This document shows, in pieces, positions 17,989 to 28,697 of a stretch of 64,000 nucleotides of DNA. Origin of the DNA: Oceanisphaera pacifica (GTDB lineage Bacteria > Pseudomonadota > Gammaproteobacteria > Enterobacterales > Aeromonadaceae); assembly GCF_017498065.1 (NCBI RefSeq), contig NZ_JAGDFX010000012.1, forward strand, positions 45,236 to 109,235, in the 5' to 3' direction. Every line of letters starts with the position of its first letter. The first letter of the stretch is position 1. The translations under genes and the position numbers were made by a program. The notes under the pieces are model-generated. The model searched no databases. It had not been told where the DNA came from and saw nothing but the letters and a program-made list of their open reading frames with translations.

Positions 17989-18893
17989 TAATCTTCACCA
18001 TACCCTAGACTGCGTAGAGCTCGCTCATCGTCCGCCCAACCAGACTTCACCTTCACCCAAAGTTCAAGAAAGACCTTTTGTTCAAGTAGGCTTTCTATAT
18101 CTAGACGTGCTTCGGTGCCAATCACCTTCAGTTTTTCACCCTTGTTGCCAATCACCATGCGTTTTTGCCCGGTGCGTTCAACTAAGATCAAACCATTAAT
18201 ATGCACTATACCTTGCTCATCAACCTGATAACGCTCAATTTCAACCGTTACCGAATAAGGCAATTCATCACCCATAAAACGCATTAGCTTTTCACGGATA
18301 ATTTCTGCCGCCATGAAGCGTGATGAACGGTCGGTAATATAGTCTTCAGGAAAATAATGCAAAGACGGGCTTAAACGCTGGCGAGCTAATTTGGCAAGCG
18401 TGTCAACATTGGTGCCTTTTTCAGCAGAAATAGGCACTATGTCGGCAAAATCCATTTTAGTTGCCAACCACTGCATGTGTGGCAACAGCTCTTCTTTGGT
18501 TTCAACGTTATCAATTTTATTAATGGCTAACACTACAGGGCTGTCCATGCGGCGCAGCTTGTTAAGCACCATTTCATCGTCGTCGGTCCACTTGGTGCCT
18601 TCTACCATAAAGATCACCATTTCAACATCACCCAGAGAGCTTGACGCCGCGCGATTCATTAGGCGGTTAATGGCGCGCTTTTCTTCAATATGCAGGCCTG
18701 GGGTATCCACATAAATGGCTTGGTAGGCACCTTCTGTATCAATCCCCATAATACGATGGCGCGTGGTTTGCGGCTTACGTGAGGTAATACTCACTTTTTG
18801 CCCCAATAGATGATTAAGCAAGGTCGACTTGCCCACATTCGGTCGCCCTACTATGGCAATAAACCCACAATAAGTTTGTTCTTCAGCTGTCAT
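17988..18893 (-). CDS. era: GTPase Era
   Basis: A 301-residue essential GTPase: G1 GRPNVGKST (16-24), G3 DTPG, G4 NKID and a C-terminal KH domain ending with the [13 protein letters not shown] loop. It binds the 3' end of 16S rRNA and helps 30S maturation at the membrane. The start overlaps the rnc stop by four bases (ATGA). The rnc-era-recO order is that of E. coli and suggests coupled control of rRNA processing and ribosome assembly. Confidence 0.98.
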   Translation of the reverse strand: MTAEEQTYCGFIAIVGRPNVGKSTLLNHLLGQKVSITSRKPQTTRHRIMGIDTEGAYQAIYVDTPGLHIEEKRAINRLMNRAASSSLGDVEMVIFMVEGTKWTDDDEMVLNKLRRMDSPVVLAINKIDNVETKEELLPHMQWLATKMDFADIVPISAEKGTNVDTLAKLARQRLSPSLHYFPEDYITDRSSRFMAAEIIREKLMRFMGDELPYSVTVEIERYQVDEQGIVHINGLILVERTGQKRMVIGNKGEKLKVIGTEARLDIESLLEQKVFLELWVKVKSGWADDERALRSLGYGED

Positions 18894-19558
18894 AGCAATA
18901 CTTCCAAGGCATGTTCAGCGGCCGATTGTTCGGCCTTACGGCGGCTAGTACCCAGCCCGACAACCGGCTCTGGCATACCTTCAATTTGGCAATGTACGGT
19001 AAATTTCTGGTTATGAGCTTCACCCACTACATTTACTACCGTGTAGGTAGGCAGTGGCTGACGCTTGCCTTGTAAAAACTCTTGCAGCCGAGTTTTAGGA
19101 TCTTTTTGCTCGATACCTGGCTGAATAGCATTAAGACGCTTGTCATACCAAGCCAGCAACATGGCTTGCATTTGCTCAATATCGGCATCTAAGTATACAG
19201 CGCCAATCAGAGCTTCTACCGCATCGGCCAAAATTGATTCTCGGCGAAAGCCGCCACTTTTTAGCTCACCAGGGCCTAAAATTAAGTACTCACCTAGCTC
19301 AAACTCTCGAGCCAGTTCAGCCAAGGTTTTTTCTCGCACTAAAGTGGCGCGCATGCGTGACATATCGCCTTCATTCACCCTAGGAAAACGATGAAATAAG
19401 GCGTCGGCAATCACCATACTCAATAAAGAATCCCCTAAAAACTCTAAGCGCTCATTATGACGAGCTCCGGCACTGCGGTGCGTTAATGCACGCACCAGCA
19501 TGCTTTGGTCTTTAAAGGTATATCCCAGCTTTTTTTCTAATATATGCAGTTTTTTCAT
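18890..19558 (-). CDS. rnc: Ribonuclease III
   Basis: A 222-residue double-strand-specific endoribonuclease. The signature [10 protein letters not shown] (35-44) carries catalytic acidic residues E39 and D43; the second acidic pair lies in [15 protein letters not shown] dsRNA-binding domain covers about 155-222 ([12 protein letters not shown] to [11 protein letters not shown]). Processes rRNA precursors and structured mRNAs. Overlaps lepB by one base. E. coli rnc is autoregulated by cleavage of its leader; that cannot be judged here. Confidence 0.98.
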   Translation of the reverse strand: MKKLHILEKKLGYTFKDQSMLVRALTHRSAGARHNERLEFLGDSLLSMVIADALFHRFPRVNEGDMSRMRATLVREKTLAELAREFELGEYLILGPGELKSGGFRRESILADAVEALIGAVYLDADIEQMQAMLLAWYDKRLNAIQPGIEQKDPKTRLQEFLQGKRQPLPTYTVVNVVGEAHNQKFTVHCQIEGMPEPVVGLGTSRRKAEQSAAEHALEVLL

Positions 19559-20472
19559 TAATGAATTGCGCCTATGCGGCTAAAACGGACATTACTGGGC
19601 ACCCAAGCAGGCAGCCAGCTGTCGGCGTTACGTTCAAATTCAAAGCTAATCCAAATAGCGACCGCTTTACCGACTAAGTTTTCTTCTGGTACAAATCCCC
19701 AAAACCGACTGTCGGTACTGTTATCTCTATTATCACCCATCGTAAAGTAGTGGCCTTGTGGCACCACCCACTCATTCATTGCCGTATTCGGCTGGCGATA
19801 ATAGCGAGAGATCCGATCCGGCAGCATAGGATTGCGTAAAATATCATGGGTTTGCTCGGTTAATTCTTCATTAAAGCGCTCAAGGTTAACCCCCATTTGC
19901 GAAAATTCACTCTGTTGGGCTGCACTTAACGCTATGGGTGCAAAGTCAGCACAAGGCTCTGTCTCACAAGCAGGCTTAACAAATAACTGTTTATCTTGAT
20001 AAACCACAGTGTCGCCTGGCAAACCAATCACCCGCTTAATGTAATCGATGCGGGTGTCTTCAGGGTATTTAAATACCACGACATCGCCACGTTTCGGCTG
20101 ACCTGTGGGAATTAAGGTGGTGTTGCTAACCGGCTCTTTTAAGCCATAAGCAAACTTTTCTACCAAAATAAAATCACCCACCAGTAAGGTCGGCATCATA
20201 GAGCCAGAAGGTATTTGAAAAGGCTCATAGATAAATGAGCGCAGCACCAGCACCACAGCAATCACGGGGAAAATAGAGCGGGCTTGCTCAATCCAACCCG
20301 GCACTTTAGCCGCTTTGGCTAATGCCGCTTCATCCACTTTATTACCGTGAGCCTGCTGTGCTTTAGCAATTTTATGTGCGCGAGCCGGAGCCCATCGCCA
20401 CTTATCAAAAGCCCAAATAATACCGGTCACCAGCGTGACCAGTACTAAAATCAAGGCAAAGTTACTTGCCAT
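19558..20472 (-). CDS. lepB: Signal peptidase I (LepB)
   Basis: A 304-residue inner-membrane serine/lysine protease that removes signal peptides from Sec and Tat substrates. Hydrophobic segments at about 4-21 and 63-80 flank a cytoplasmic loop. The catalytic serine S91 is in IPSGSMMPT, the lysine in [11 protein letters not shown] and the box E motif is [15 protein letters not shown]. Same topology and length as E. coli LepB (324), slightly shorter. Lies two bases downstream of lepA in the conserved lepA-lepB-rnc order. Confidence 0.97.
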   Translation of the reverse strand: MASNFALILVLVTLVTGIIWAFDKWRWAPARAHKIAKAQQAHGNKVDEAALAKAAKVPGWIEQARSIFPVIAVVLVLRSFIYEPFQIPSGSMMPTLLVGDFILVEKFAYGLKEPVSNTTLIPTGQPKRGDVVVFKYPEDTRIDYIKRVIGLPGDTVVYQDKQLFVKPACETEPCADFAPIALSAAQQSEFSQMGVNLERFNEELTEQTHDILRNPMLPDRISRYYRQPNTAMNEWVVPQGHYFTMGDNRDNSTDSRFWGFVPEENLVGKAVAIWISFEFERNADSWLPAWVPSNVRFSRIGAIH

Positions 20473-20474
20473 AA

Positions 20475-22271
20475 TTATTTATCCTTTCCAACGTGGAGAA
20501 TCGCTAAGAAGGCATCTTGGGGGATATCAACTCGCCCTAATGACTTCATGCGTTTTTTACCTTCTTTTTGCTTAGCCAGTAGCTTTTTCTTACGGCTAAC
20601 ATCACCGCCATAACACTTAGCGGTCACGTCTTTACGCAAGGCCTTAACCGTACTACGAGAGATAATCTGGCTGCCAATAGAGGCCTGAATGGCAATATCA
20701 AACATCTGGCGAGGGATAAGCTCACGCATTTTATCAACCAATAAGCGGCCACGATACAGAGCATTGTCTTTATGAGTGATCACCGCTAGTGCATCAACAC
20801 GGTCGCCATTAATCATAATGTCGAGGCGTACCATATCGGCGGCTTCAAAACGACTAAAGCTATAATCGAGTGACGCATAGCCTTTACTGCACGACTTCAA
20901 ACGGTCAAAGAAATCGAGCACCACTTCCGCCATAGGAATATCGTAGCTGAGTGCCACTTGGTTACCGTGATACACCATATTAGTTTGCATGCCACGTTTT
21001 TCAACACACAAGGTAATGACGTTACCTAAGTACTCTTGCGGCACTAATATGTGGCATTCAGCAATGGGCTCACGCAGCTCTTCAATATTATTAAGTGCCG
21101 GTAACCCCGATGGGCTAGAGACATAAATAATCTCACCGTCGGTTTGCACAATTTCGTATACCACGGTCGGCGCTGTGGTGATCAGGTCTAGGTTATATTC
21201 ACGCTCTAACCGCTCCTGAATAATCTCCATGTGCAATAAGCCTAAGAAGCCACAACGAAAACCAAAGCCAAGGGCATTAGAGGTTTCAGGCTCATAGAAC
21301 AAAGAAGCATCGTTTAGAGACAATTTATTTAGCGCATCACGAAAGGCTTCATAATCATCGGCAGAAATTGGGAATAAACCTGCATACACCTGAGGCTTCA
21401 CTTTCTTAAAGCCAGGCAGTGCATCTTCAGAGCCATGCTTAGCGTGAGTTAGGGTATCGCCCACAGGTGCGCCGTTGATGTCTTTGATACCACAGACTAC
21501 CCAGCCTACTTCACCACAATTTAAACCCTCGGTGTCGTGCTGTTTAGGGGTAAAAATACCAATGCGGTCTACGCCCCACACTTGCCCAGTACTCATCACT
21601 TTAATTTTGTCATGACGCTTTAGGCGACCTTGCTTAATTCGCACCAAAGACACCACCCCTAAATAGGAGTCAAACCAGGAGTCAATAATCAGGGCTTGTA
21701 ATGCACCATCAGGGTCACCCTCAGGTGGCGGAATTTGCTGTACTAATCGTTCTAGTACATCATCAACGCCGATGCCGGTTTTTGCCGAACAGCGCACCGC
21801 ATCCATGGCATCAATACCGACTATATCTTCAATTTCTGCAGCCACCCGCTCAGGTTCAGCTTGCGGTAAGTCAATTTTATTAAGGATAGGAACCACTTCA
21901 AGCTCCATATCCAATGCTGTGTAGCAGTTGGCTAGGGTTTGTGCTTCTACGCCCTGCCCCGCATCCACCACCAGAAGCGCCCCTTCACAGGCGGCCAAAG
22001 ATCGAGAAACTTCATAAGAAAAATCCACATGCCCTGGGGTGTCGATAAAATTTAACTGATAAGTTTCGCCATCATTGGCCTTGTAATCTAAGGTCACACT
22101 TTGGGCTTTAATGGTAATGCCTCGCTCACGCTCCAGATCCATAGAATCGAGCACTTGCTGCTGCATTTCACGGTCCGATAGGCCGCCACACACCTGGATC
22201 AAACGATCGGACAGGGTGGACTTGCCGTGGTCTATGTGAGCGATGACGGAAAAGTTACGAATATGCTTCAT
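20475..22271 (-). CDS. lepA: Translation elongation factor 4 (LepA)
   Basis: A 598-residue translational GTPase: G1 AHIDHGKST (11-19), the RGITIKAQS switch I region, [14 protein letters not shown], domains II to V and the LepA-specific C-terminal domain rich in basic residues ([22 protein letters not shown]). It remodels stalled ribosomes and aids 30S assembly. Full length, matching E. coli (599). First gene of the lepA-lepB-rnc-era-recO-pdxJ run; 81 bp separate it from rseC. Confidence 0.98.
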   Translation of the reverse strand: MKHIRNFSVIAHIDHGKSTLSDRLIQVCGGLSDREMQQQVLDSMDLERERGITIKAQSVTLDYKANDGETYQLNFIDTPGHVDFSYEVSRSLAACEGALLVVDAGQGVEAQTLANCYTALDMELEVVPILNKIDLPQAEPERVAAEIEDIVGIDAMDAVRCSAKTGIGVDDVLERLVQQIPPPEGDPDGALQALIIDSWFDSYLGVVSLVRIKQGRLKRHDKIKVMSTGQVWGVDRIGIFTPKQHDTEGLNCGEVGWVVCGIKDINGAPVGDTLTHAKHGSEDALPGFKKVKPQVYAGLFPISADDYEAFRDALNKLSLNDASLFYEPETSNALGFGFRCGFLGLLHMEIIQERLEREYNLDLITTAPTVVYEIVQTDGEIIYVSSPSGLPALNNIEELREPIAECHILVPQEYLGNVITLCVEKRGMQTNMVYHGNQVALSYDIPMAEVVLDFFDRLKSCSKGYASLDYSFSRFEAADMVRLDIMINGDRVDALAVITHKDNALYRGRLLVDKMRELIPRQMFDIAIQASIGSQIISRSTVKALRKDVTAKCYGGDVSRKKKLLAKQKEGKKRMKSLGRVDIPQDAFLAILHVGKDK

Positions 22272-22352
22272 AATGCAATTAAGGAGTCCGTAGTCTAAAA
22301 AGCGAGAGTCAGAGGCCAGATTCTACTGGATTAGCCCTACCGTGGCCAATCC

Positions 22353-22802
22353 TTAGTCGAGATTCACCACGTTAAGCACGGGACTAATGATAATTGGCTC
22401 TGTCTGTAACCCATGTTTCCCTTTTGCATAGCCTGATGCCAGCAAAAAACCAATCACACCGCCCACCCCTGCACCCAGCAATGTGCCACCATCTCCCATG
22501 CCCAGCCCCACGCTCGCTAATAAGGCGCCGCCCAGTAGTAACAATAAAGGAAAGAGATACACCACAATGGCACTGCCAATTAAACTGCGCTCAGGAATAC
22601 CAATGCGCACTTGTTGGTTAACGGTGAGTGGTAAGTCTGTGCTAACCACAAATCTATGGTCACGCCCCGGTAGCGCTTTAGAAACAATACCAGTACCGCA
22701 CTGGCTATTTTGCTGGCACTGGCCACAGGCGGATTTACTAAAGCACACTACTTCTACGCCTCCCTCATACACAGCAGAGACGGTTGCGACTTCTTCAATC
22801 AT
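22353..22802 (-). CDS. rseC: SoxR-reducing system / sigma-E regulator RseC
   Basis: A 149-residue inner-membrane protein. The N-terminal cytoplasmic part has cysteines C20, C26, C29 and C35 (CFSKSACGQCQQNSQC), the pattern thought to bind a cluster in RseC. Two hydrophobic helices follow at about 74-95 and 100-120, then a short charged tail. In E. coli RseC helps reduce SoxR and modestly affects sigma-E. Located at the end of rpoE-rseA-rseB-rseC as expected; the gap to rseB is 97 bp, wider than between the other members. Confidence 0.92.
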   Translation of the reverse strand: MIEEVATVSAVYEGGVEVVCFSKSACGQCQQNSQCGTGIVSKALPGRDHRFVVSTDLPLTVNQQVRIGIPERSLIGSAIVVYLFPLLLLLGGALLASVGLGMGDGGTLLGAGVGGVIGFLLASGYAKGKHGLQTEPIIISPVLNVVNLD

Positions 22803-22899
22803 AATAATGACTCAAATATCTAAGCATTCTTAGAGATACAAGCGTAACTTGGCGACCATTACGCACTTTGGATACTCGGTGGTACGCCGCCATTTAGCG

Positions 22900-23913
22900 C
22901 TAGTTCGATTTGGGACTAGAGGCTGCTTGTGCTTCTACGTTTTGCTCATGCTTCGCCGTAATTGACTCGGCAATTTTACGTGCTGTGTCAGCAGGAATCG
23001 CCCCCACTACCGTCACTTCAAGCTGAGCATTATTTACCAAACTCAGTAAATGGGTTGCCCCTTGTCGCACTAACTGTTGGTTAAGATCATTAGTACGCCC
23101 TGCTTTGGCTATATATACCGATACCTCAACCAAACCGTTAGACAACATTAAATAATCTACGGCTTGTTCGGTAATCGGCAACTTATGAGTATCTTGCGAA
23201 CTCAGCTCAAATCCGTCAGGCAACCAGCCTAACTGCCAAGGCAAAGGAGGCTGAGGCTTAGGATAAACATCCGCAACAGACATAACTGGTGGCAAAGAAG
23301 CCGTTGCCAGCTCATTAATGAGTAGACCGGGTTGCTCACCTATCGTTAGCGCCACGCCCATGCTTTGTTCAACCACACTGGCATGGTTCGATAAGGTATC
23401 AAGCTTCACCAGCAAGCCACTTTCTTCATCTAACCACAGCGCATAACCATAGTAGCCAGGCTCTTTAGGTACCAAGCGTACTACCTGCGCTACACGCCCT
23501 AATACACGACTACGCCCTGCAAACACAGCATCATAATGTTCTAATATGGGAACGAGAGGTACAACTTGTAGCCGATAAAAAAGCCCCGGCAGGTTGGCAC
23601 CTTTCAGGGTATAACCACTGTGGTTGGCATCAAAAAAACTGGTTTTATTATCACGTTGTACAAACTCTCTTGGCCGCCCATTAAGGTGAGTGAGATGGGT
23701 CAGTATCTTGCCATTAAGGTGGCCACGAGTTAAACGCTTAGGCTCAAGTTGCCCTTGGCTAAACTCAATGAGGGTGAGTTCAAAGTTAAGTTGCTGATAA
23801 GCTTGCTGCATTCTTTGTAATGCAACCTCAGCTGAATCTTCTTCAGCCATTACAGAGCTAGTAACTAGCCCAATAATCATCAGAATAGCGGCTTGTAACC
23901 CCTGAATTCTCAA
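22900..23913 (-). CDS. rseB: Sigma-E regulator RseB
   Basis: A 337-residue periplasmic protein with signal peptide 1-23 (ending SSVMA). The N-terminal lipoprotein-carrier-like domain (MQQAYQQLNFELTLIEF, then RGHLNGKILTHLTHLNGRPREFVQRDN) and the smaller C-terminal domain fit RseB. It shields RseA from DegS and senses lipopolysaccharide or mislocalised lipoproteins. The start is TTG at 23913 with AAAGGT upstream, and only this start includes the full signal peptide. Five bases separate it from rseA. Confidence 0.93.
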   Translation of the reverse strand: MRIQGLQAAILMIIGLVTSSVMAEEDSAEVALQRMQQAYQQLNFELTLIEFSQGQLEPKRLTRGHLNGKILTHLTHLNGRPREFVQRDNKTSFFDANHSGYTLKGANLPGLFYRLQVVPLVPILEHYDAVFAGRSRVLGRVAQVVRLVPKEPGYYGYALWLDEESGLLVKLDTLSNHASVVEQSMGVALTIGEQPGLLINELATASLPPVMSVADVYPKPQPPLPWQLGWLPDGFELSSQDTHKLPITEQAVDYLMLSNGLVEVSVYIAKAGRTNDLNQQLVRQGATHLLSLVNNAQLEVTVVGAIPADTARKIAESITAKHEQNVEAQAASSPKSN

Positions 23914-23918
23914 ACTTA

Positions 23919-24521
23919 TTACCTTTCGCTATGGCGCAGTCGTTGCTGCAACTCGTGATCCATTAGCAGCTCATGAATACGACGTTGCTGCTCTAAACGC
24001 GTTTGCTCACTCACCTGCTGAGGTGACTGTGTTTGATAATTTAAGCTAACTGGCGCAGCCCCACCATTAAGTGGAATAGTATTAAGCACAGGTGATTGTA
24101 AATCTTGTTGGCTATATTGTTGCACGCCCACAATAACGGCGGCCGACACAGAAGCCGCAACCGCAAACTGCCCAATGTAGCGCAGCATAGGGGACACTTT
24201 ACCAAAGCGTGGCCGTACCACTTTGGCACTTTGCGCCTGAGCGTGCATATCGACAGGGGCTGCGTCAGCCAATGGCGGTTGAGTTGCAGGAGCGCTCACC
24301 AAGCTTGGCTCACTCGCTAACGCCATGGCAATGTTATCACTTACATCTAGCTGTATATCTTGGGGCAAGTCATTGCGTAGCGCATCGCCATACAAATGGT
24401 AGCGGCCAAAGGTATCAGCCAGCTCTTGATCATCACTTAATTGCTCAAGCAAGACCTTATCTTGGATCTCGCCATCTACCAGTGCTGAGATCTGCTCTTT
24501 ATTTGCCATCACATCTGCCAT
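23919..24521 (-). CDS. rseA: Anti-sigma-E factor RseA
   Basis: A 200-residue single-pass membrane protein. The N-terminal cytoplasmic domain (KEQISALVDGEIQ, then YHLYGDALRNDLP) binds sigma-E; a hydrophobic helix spans about 113-133; the C-terminal periplasmic part ends in a Gln/Arg-rich helix (RLEQQRRIHELLMDHELQQRLRH) like the RseB-binding region. DegS and RseP cut it to release sigma-E. A GAGGA site lies nine bases before the ATG. Sixteen bases downstream of rpoE, so the sigma factor and its inhibitor are co-expressed. Confidence 0.95.
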   Translation of the reverse strand: MADVMANKEQISALVDGEIQDKVLLEQLSDDQELADTFGRYHLYGDALRNDLPQDIQLDVSDNIAMALASEPSLVSAPATQPPLADAAPVDMHAQAQSAKVVRPRFGKVSPMLRYIGQFAVAASVSAAVIVGVQQYSQQDLQSPVLNTIPLNGGAAPVSLNYQTQSPQQVSEQTRLEQQRRIHELLMDHELQQRLRHSER

Positions 24522-24537
24522 AACAATTATTCCTCGT

Positions 24538-25116
24538 TCAACCCTGAAGTAAAGGCTGGACTCGCTTATCTATTGCCTCGCGCGCTCGAAAAATTCGAGA
24601 ACGAACTGTGCCAACTGGACAGTCCATCACGCTGGCAATATCCTCATAGCTCATCCCTTCTAGCTCTCGTAAGGTTATCGCCGTTCTTAGATCCTCCGGC
24701 AATGTTTCTATCGTACTAAACACCGCACGCTTGATCTCATCCGATAACATGAGTCGTTCTGGTGACGCCTGATCCCGTAAGCCGCTGCCACCATCATAAT
24801 ATTCTGCATCTTCAACTTCGACATCTCGCCCTGGTGGCCGCCTGCCTTGCGCCACTAAATAGTTTTTGGCGGTGTTAACGGCAATGCGATATAACCAAGT
24901 GTAAAAAGCGCTATCACCGCGAAATCCAGCCAAGGCTCGATACGCTTTAATGAAGGCTTCTTGTGTCACATCAGGTATGTCTCCTGAGTTAGACACGTAT
25001 CGAGACACTAGGTTCGCCACTTTATGTTGATATTTTTTTACCAGCAGGTTGTATGCGTTTTTATCGCCACGCTGTACTCGTTCAACCAACTGCTGGTCTG
25101 TTAAATTATCGCTCAT
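24538..25116 (-). CDS. rpoE: RNA polymerase sigma-E factor
   Basis: A 192-residue ECF sigma factor, almost full-length identical in pattern to E. coli RpoE: region 2 (QHKVANLVSRYVSNSGDIPDVTQEAFIKAYRAL, then FYTWLYRIAVNTAKNYL) and region 4 (LRTAITLRELEGMSYEDIASVMDCPVGTVRSRIFRAREAI). It directs transcription of envelope-stress genes. The promoter at 25181-25209 fits the sigma-E consensus, so the operon is probably autoregulated. GGAGG lies 13 bases before the ATG, longer than usual. Confidence 0.98.
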   Translation of the reverse strand: MSDNLTDQQLVERVQRGDKNAYNLLVKKYQHKVANLVSRYVSNSGDIPDVTQEAFIKAYRALAGFRGDSAFYTWLYRIAVNTAKNYLVAQGRRPPGRDVEVEDAEYYDGGSGLRDQASPERLMLSDEIKRAVFSTIETLPEDLRTAITLRELEGMSYEDIASVMDCPVGTVRSRIFRAREAIDKRVQPLLQG

Positions 25117-25180
25117 GCGAGCCGCGTAGCCTCCGAATAATCCGATACATTACTGCACCAGCACGTAATAAACGCACCCA

Positions 25181-25209
25181 TATAGACTATAGATGCCGAC
25201 AAAAGTTCT
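25181..25209 (-). promoter_or_regulatory. Sigma-E promoter of rpoE-rseABC
   Basis: Read on the minus strand: AGAACTT (-35 region, 25209-25203), a 16-base spacer, then TCTATA (-10 region, 25186-25181). The sigma-E consensus is GGAACTT-N16-TCNRA. It lies about 65 bp upstream of the rpoE start and indicates autoregulation. Confidence 0.65.
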
Positions 25210-25299
25210 AAAATATTCTGAACTCGTTTGAGAATGGCAATTCTGGCTGCACCTGTTGCCCGCTTGGGATAATATAGAAAAACTATCCCTATTGACCCA

Positions 25300-26922
25300 A
25301 TGATACTTATGAAGGATCCCGTTGAATACCTTTGCGACGTACTCATCATTGGCAGTGGTGCTGCTGGGCTGTCTCTGGCATTAAAACTGGCCGATCATGC
25401 TAATGTTCATGTGCTTAGCAAAGGGCCACTTGCCGAAGGCTCCACCTTATACGCCCAAGGCGGCATTGCCGCCGTGTTCGATAAAACCGACAGTATTGAG
25501 TCTCATGTTAATGACACCTTAATTGCCGGTGCCGATTTATGCGACCCTAAAGTGGTTGAGCTTACCGCCTGCCAAGCCCCCTTGGCCATACAATGGTTAA
25601 TTGACTTAGGCGTCCCCTTTGATACTGAAGAGTCTACTCTAGCACAACCTTCTTATCACCTTACCCGAGAAGGTGGCCACAGCCACAGGCGTATTTTCCA
25701 TGCTGCTGATGCCACAGGGCGAGCCGTACAACTCACACTCAATCAACAAGTCCAGCAACATCCTAACATTCATATTCTAGAACGGGTTAATGCCCTTGAT
25801 TTAATTACCAGTGAAAAGCTTGGGCTATCTCACTCACAGAAAGACAATAAAGTGCTGGGTGCCTATGTATGGAACCGTGATAAAGAACGGGTAGAAACCG
25901 TGCGCGCGCGCTTTATTGCCATGGCCACCGGCGGCGCATCTAAAGTATATCAATACACGTCAAACCCAGACGTAAGCTCAGGAGATGGCATAGCCATGGC
26001 CTGGCGTGCAGGGTGTCGGGTGGCCAATATGGAGTTTAATCAGTTTCATCCCACCAGCTTGTTTCACCCCGACGATAGTAACTTTTTACTGACCGAAGCG
26101 CTGCGCGGCGAAGGTGCCTTACTTAAACGCCCCGATGGCAGCCGCTTTATGCCCGATTATGACGAACGTGGCGAGCTGGCTCCTCGCGATATTGTGGCCC
26201 GCGCCATTGATCATGAAATGAAGCGCTTAGGTGCCGAGTGCATGTTTTTAGATATTAGCCATAAAGCACCCGACTTTATTCTTAAGCACTTTCCCACCAT
26301 TTATGAACGTTGCTTAAAAGTAGGTATCGACATTACTCGCCAGTCTATGCCCGTTGTGCCGGCCGCACACTACACCTGCGGCGGTGTTATGGTGGATGAT
26401 AAGGGCCAAACTGATATTGCCGGTTTATATGCAATTGGTGAAGTTTCTTATACAGGCTTACACGGCGCCAATCGCATGGCGTCTAATTCATTACTTGAAT
26501 GTATCGTGTTTGCCCGAGCCGCAGGCCAAGATATATTGGCTAAATTAGCCACCACTCCTGAACCGCCCATTTTACCGCTGTGGGATGAGAGTAAAGTGGC
26601 CGATTCAGATGAAGAAGTGGTGATCCACCATAACTGGCATGAATTGCGGTTATTTATGTGGGATTACGTGGGCATAGTACGTTCTAACAAACGCTTAGAG
26701 CGGGCCAAGCGGCGCATCGACTTATTACAGCAAGAAATTCAAGAGTATTACGCCAACTTTCGGGTCAGCAATAACTTGCTCGAATTGCGCAATTTAGTAC
26801 AAGTGGCCGAGCTTATCGTTCGTTCAGCCATGGAGCGCAAAGAGTCTCGCGGGCTGCATTACACTCTGGATTACCCCGAGCAACAGGACAATCCCAAACC
26901 AACAATATTGAAACCTGAATAG
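25300..26922 (+). CDS. nadB: L-aspartate oxidase NadB
   Basis: A flavoenzyme of about 540 residues oxidising L-aspartate to iminoaspartate, the first step of NAD synthesis. The FAD-binding [11 protein letters not shown] motif is at about 18-28; the [11 protein letters not shown] segment, the catalytic [13 protein letters not shown] region, HPTSL and the Ala/Arg-rich C-terminal helical domain are all present. The second ATG at 25309 gives an N-terminus closer to E. coli NadB; neither start has a strong ribosome site. Divergent from rpoE, as in E. coli. Confidence 0.96.
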   Translation: MILMKDPVEYLCDVLIIGSGAAGLSLALKLADHANVHVLSKGPLAEGSTLYAQGGIAAVFDKTDSIESHVNDTLIAGADLCDPKVVELTACQAPLAIQWLIDLGVPFDTEESTLAQPSYHLTREGGHSHRRIFHAADATGRAVQLTLNQQVQQHPNIHILERVNALDLITSEKLGLSHSQKDNKVLGAYVWNRDKERVETVRARFIAMATGGASKVYQYTSNPDVSSGDGIAMAWRAGCRVANMEFNQFHPTSLFHPDDSNFLLTEALRGEGALLKRPDGSRFMPDYDERGELAPRDIVARAIDHEMKRLGAECMFLDISHKAPDFILKHFPTIYERCLKVGIDITRQSMPVVPAAHYTCGGVMVDDKGQTDIAGLYAIGEVSYTGLHGANRMASNSLLECIVFARAAGQDILAKLATTPEPPILPLWDESKVADSDEEVVIHHNWHELRLFMWDYVGIVRSNKRLERAKRRIDLLQQEIQEYYANFRVSNNLLELRNLVQVAELIVRSAMERKESRGLHYTLDYPEQQDNPKPTILKPE

Positions 26923-26966
26923 CCAATTGGGCAGTGCGGTACTGCCCGTTTCAATATGGCTTGGAG

Positions 26967-27362
26967 CTATCGCTTGGGCTTTTCCGCCAGTAATACCTGT
27001 TGCGATAAACGGCGAAACGTATCGTCAGACACGGCGTCTTGAAATAACCAAAAGGGGCGCCAAATATCGCCTTCTAATACCAGCAATAAAAAGCCAGGCC
27101 CAGCACGACTGTAAGTGGATAATGGCCCGCTACGGCCATTTAGGCTCAATACACCTTGGTTATACTCCCCTTGTAACTGGTAACCTGTACTGCGATAACA
27201 CAACACAATAGACACCAATATCCACACAGGCATAAACCAAATAAGTCGTTCGGCTGTTAGTAGTAGGCTGGCCGGTAACCACCATAGACTGGCGGCAGCC
27301 ACCAAGTAACAAGCATGTAGCCTAGACGCTTTAGCGCTGATTACGAATCTGGTTGCGCTCAA
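26967..27362 (-). CDS. cptA: CptA (YgfX)-like membrane protein
   Basis: A 131-residue protein with two hydrophobic helices at about 16-33 and 38-55 followed by a soluble domain. Sequence and position, overlapping the end of sdhE by 32 bases, fit YgfX/CptA. In E. coli YgfX was proposed as a toxin inhibiting FtsZ and MreB with YgfY as antitoxin, but YgfY is now known as the flavinylation factor SdhE, so the toxin role is doubtful. The start is a TTG without a clear ribosome site, so the N-terminus is uncertain. Confidence 0.72.
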   Translation of the reverse strand: MSATRFVISAKASRLHACYLVAAASLWWLPASLLLTAERLIWFMPVWILVSIVLCYRSTGYQLQGEYNQGVLSLNGRSGPLSTYSRAGPGFLLLVLEGDIWRPFWLFQDAVSDDTFRRLSQQVLLAEKPKR

Positions 27363-27594
27363 GGATATATTCTACCATCGCCTGAAAGTCGGCATCTTCA
27401 GATTGCTGATGGCCCATAAACCAAGCAAATAAATCCGGATCATCGCATTCTAATAAACGACGAAAGGTCGCTTGATGCCCCTCACTTAAGTCATCATATT
27501 CATGTTCAACAAATGGACCTAAAATAACATCCAGTTCTAGCATGCCACGACGGCAAGCCCAAATTAAACGCGGTTTATCAGAAGAATTGAGCAT
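27331..27594 (-). CDS. sdhE: FAD assembly factor SdhE
   Basis: An 87-residue cytosolic protein with the RGMLELD motif (RGxxE, residues 16-20 from the ATG at 27594), which contacts the flavoprotein subunit, and the conserved FRRLLECDDPDLFAWFMGH. It promotes covalent attachment of FAD to succinate dehydrogenase SdhA and fumarate reductase FrdA. A TTG four codons upstream is possible but the ATG gives the usual length. Paired with cptA and divergent from ygfZ, as in enterobacteria. Confidence 0.93.
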   Translation of the reverse strand: MLNSSDKPRLIWACRRGMLELDVILGPFVEHEYDDLSEGHQATFRRLLECDDPDLFAWFMGHQQSEDADFQAMVEYILERNQIRNQR

Positions 27595-27718
27595 GCTGGT
27601 ATCCAAAAAATAATATAAAGCTCATAGTATAAGGTCTAGTGAGTACTGACAAATGTGTTGGTCATCTTTACCATTAAGGTCACACTTCATTCATTAACTA
27701 TTATTTAAGGGGAGCGCT

Positions 27719-28624
27719 ATGTTGACTCTTTCTTCTTCTCCCGTACTTTATCCGCTCACCGATAGAGCCGTCATTAGCCTTACCGGTGAAGATCGCGTTA
27801 AGTACCTACAGGGCCAAGTGACCTGTGATATAGACCAGCTTGAACTGGGCGAAGCCAGTTTAGCGGGGCACTGTGACAGCAAAGGCAAACTATGGGCGTC
27901 TTTTTGGCTGGCAAAGTTAAACGAACAGCTGGTATTAGTACTCAATAACAGCCTTATTGAGCGCCAGCTACCAGAGCTTAAAAAATTTGCCGTCTTTTCT
28001 AAAGCAGAAGTAGAAGACACCTCTGACAACTGGCATGTATATGGTTTGGCCGGAGAAGGCTTATCGCAATGGCTGAATGAAGAGTTAGAGGGTGATAATC
28101 AGTGGCCTGGCGGCGGCGTGGTTATTCCGGTGGCCGCTGAACATGCCTTGTTACTCCTGCCTGCCAGCACCGCAACCCCAGATTTAACACAAGGCGACGA
28201 GCAAGAGTGGCAAGGACTGATGATTCAAGCCGGGCTGCCAGATATGAGTGCAGAACATCAGGGCGAATATATTCCACAAATGCTCAACTTACAGGCACTT
28301 AACGGCATTAGTTTTACCAAAGGCTGCTATATGGGCCAAGAAACCGTAGCGCGCGCTAAATATCGTGGCGCCAATAAAAAAGCCATGTTTGTATTAGCTG
28401 GCCACAGCGATGAACCGATTAGTGTTAACCAAGATATAGAAATGCAACTGGGAGAGAACTGGCGCCGAGCCGGCACTGTGCTAAGTGTGTACCAAAAAGA
28501 CGGCGCCTGTCAGCTGACCTCTGTGCTCAATAAAGGCCTTGAGTCAGATGCGGTATTTAGAATTAAAGGCCAAGACAACAGCCGCCTGTCTTTACAACCT
28601 TTGCCCTACGATCTGATAGACTAA
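27719..28624 (+). CDS. ygfZ: Folate-binding tRNA-modifying protein YgfZ
   Basis: A 301-residue protein of the YgfZ/GcvT-like family. The hallmark K-G-C-Y-x-G-Q-E occurs as KGCYMGQE, with the cysteine at 203. YgfZ uses tetrahydrofolate and supports iron-sulfur enzymes such as MiaB, and so affects tRNA modification. Strong AAGGGGAG ribosome site. Located opposite sdhE/cptA, the standard arrangement; a divergent promoter region of about 110 bp separates them. Confidence 0.93.
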   Translation: MLTLSSSPVLYPLTDRAVISLTGEDRVKYLQGQVTCDIDQLELGEASLAGHCDSKGKLWASFWLAKLNEQLVLVLNNSLIERQLPELKKFAVFSKAEVEDTSDNWHVYGLAGEGLSQWLNEELEGDNQWPGGGVVIPVAAEHALLLLPASTATPDLTQGDEQEWQGLMIQAGLPDMSAEHQGEYIPQMLNLQALNGISFTKGCYMGQETVARAKYRGANKKAMFVLAGHSDEPISVNQDIEMQLGENWRRAGTVLSVYQKDGACQLTSVLNKGLESDAVFRIKGQDNSRLSLQPLPYDLID

Positions 28625-28697
28625 GGCTCTGCGCACTTGAGTTATCAATGCCGCACTGTGCGCCATAACAGTGCGGTTATCACAATAAGGAGTTGAA

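Noticed and set aside
26967..27594. Toxin-antitoxin pair cptA/sdhE
   Set aside because: The antitoxin name predates the finding that SdhE is an FAD assembly factor; nothing in the sequence supports a toxin system.
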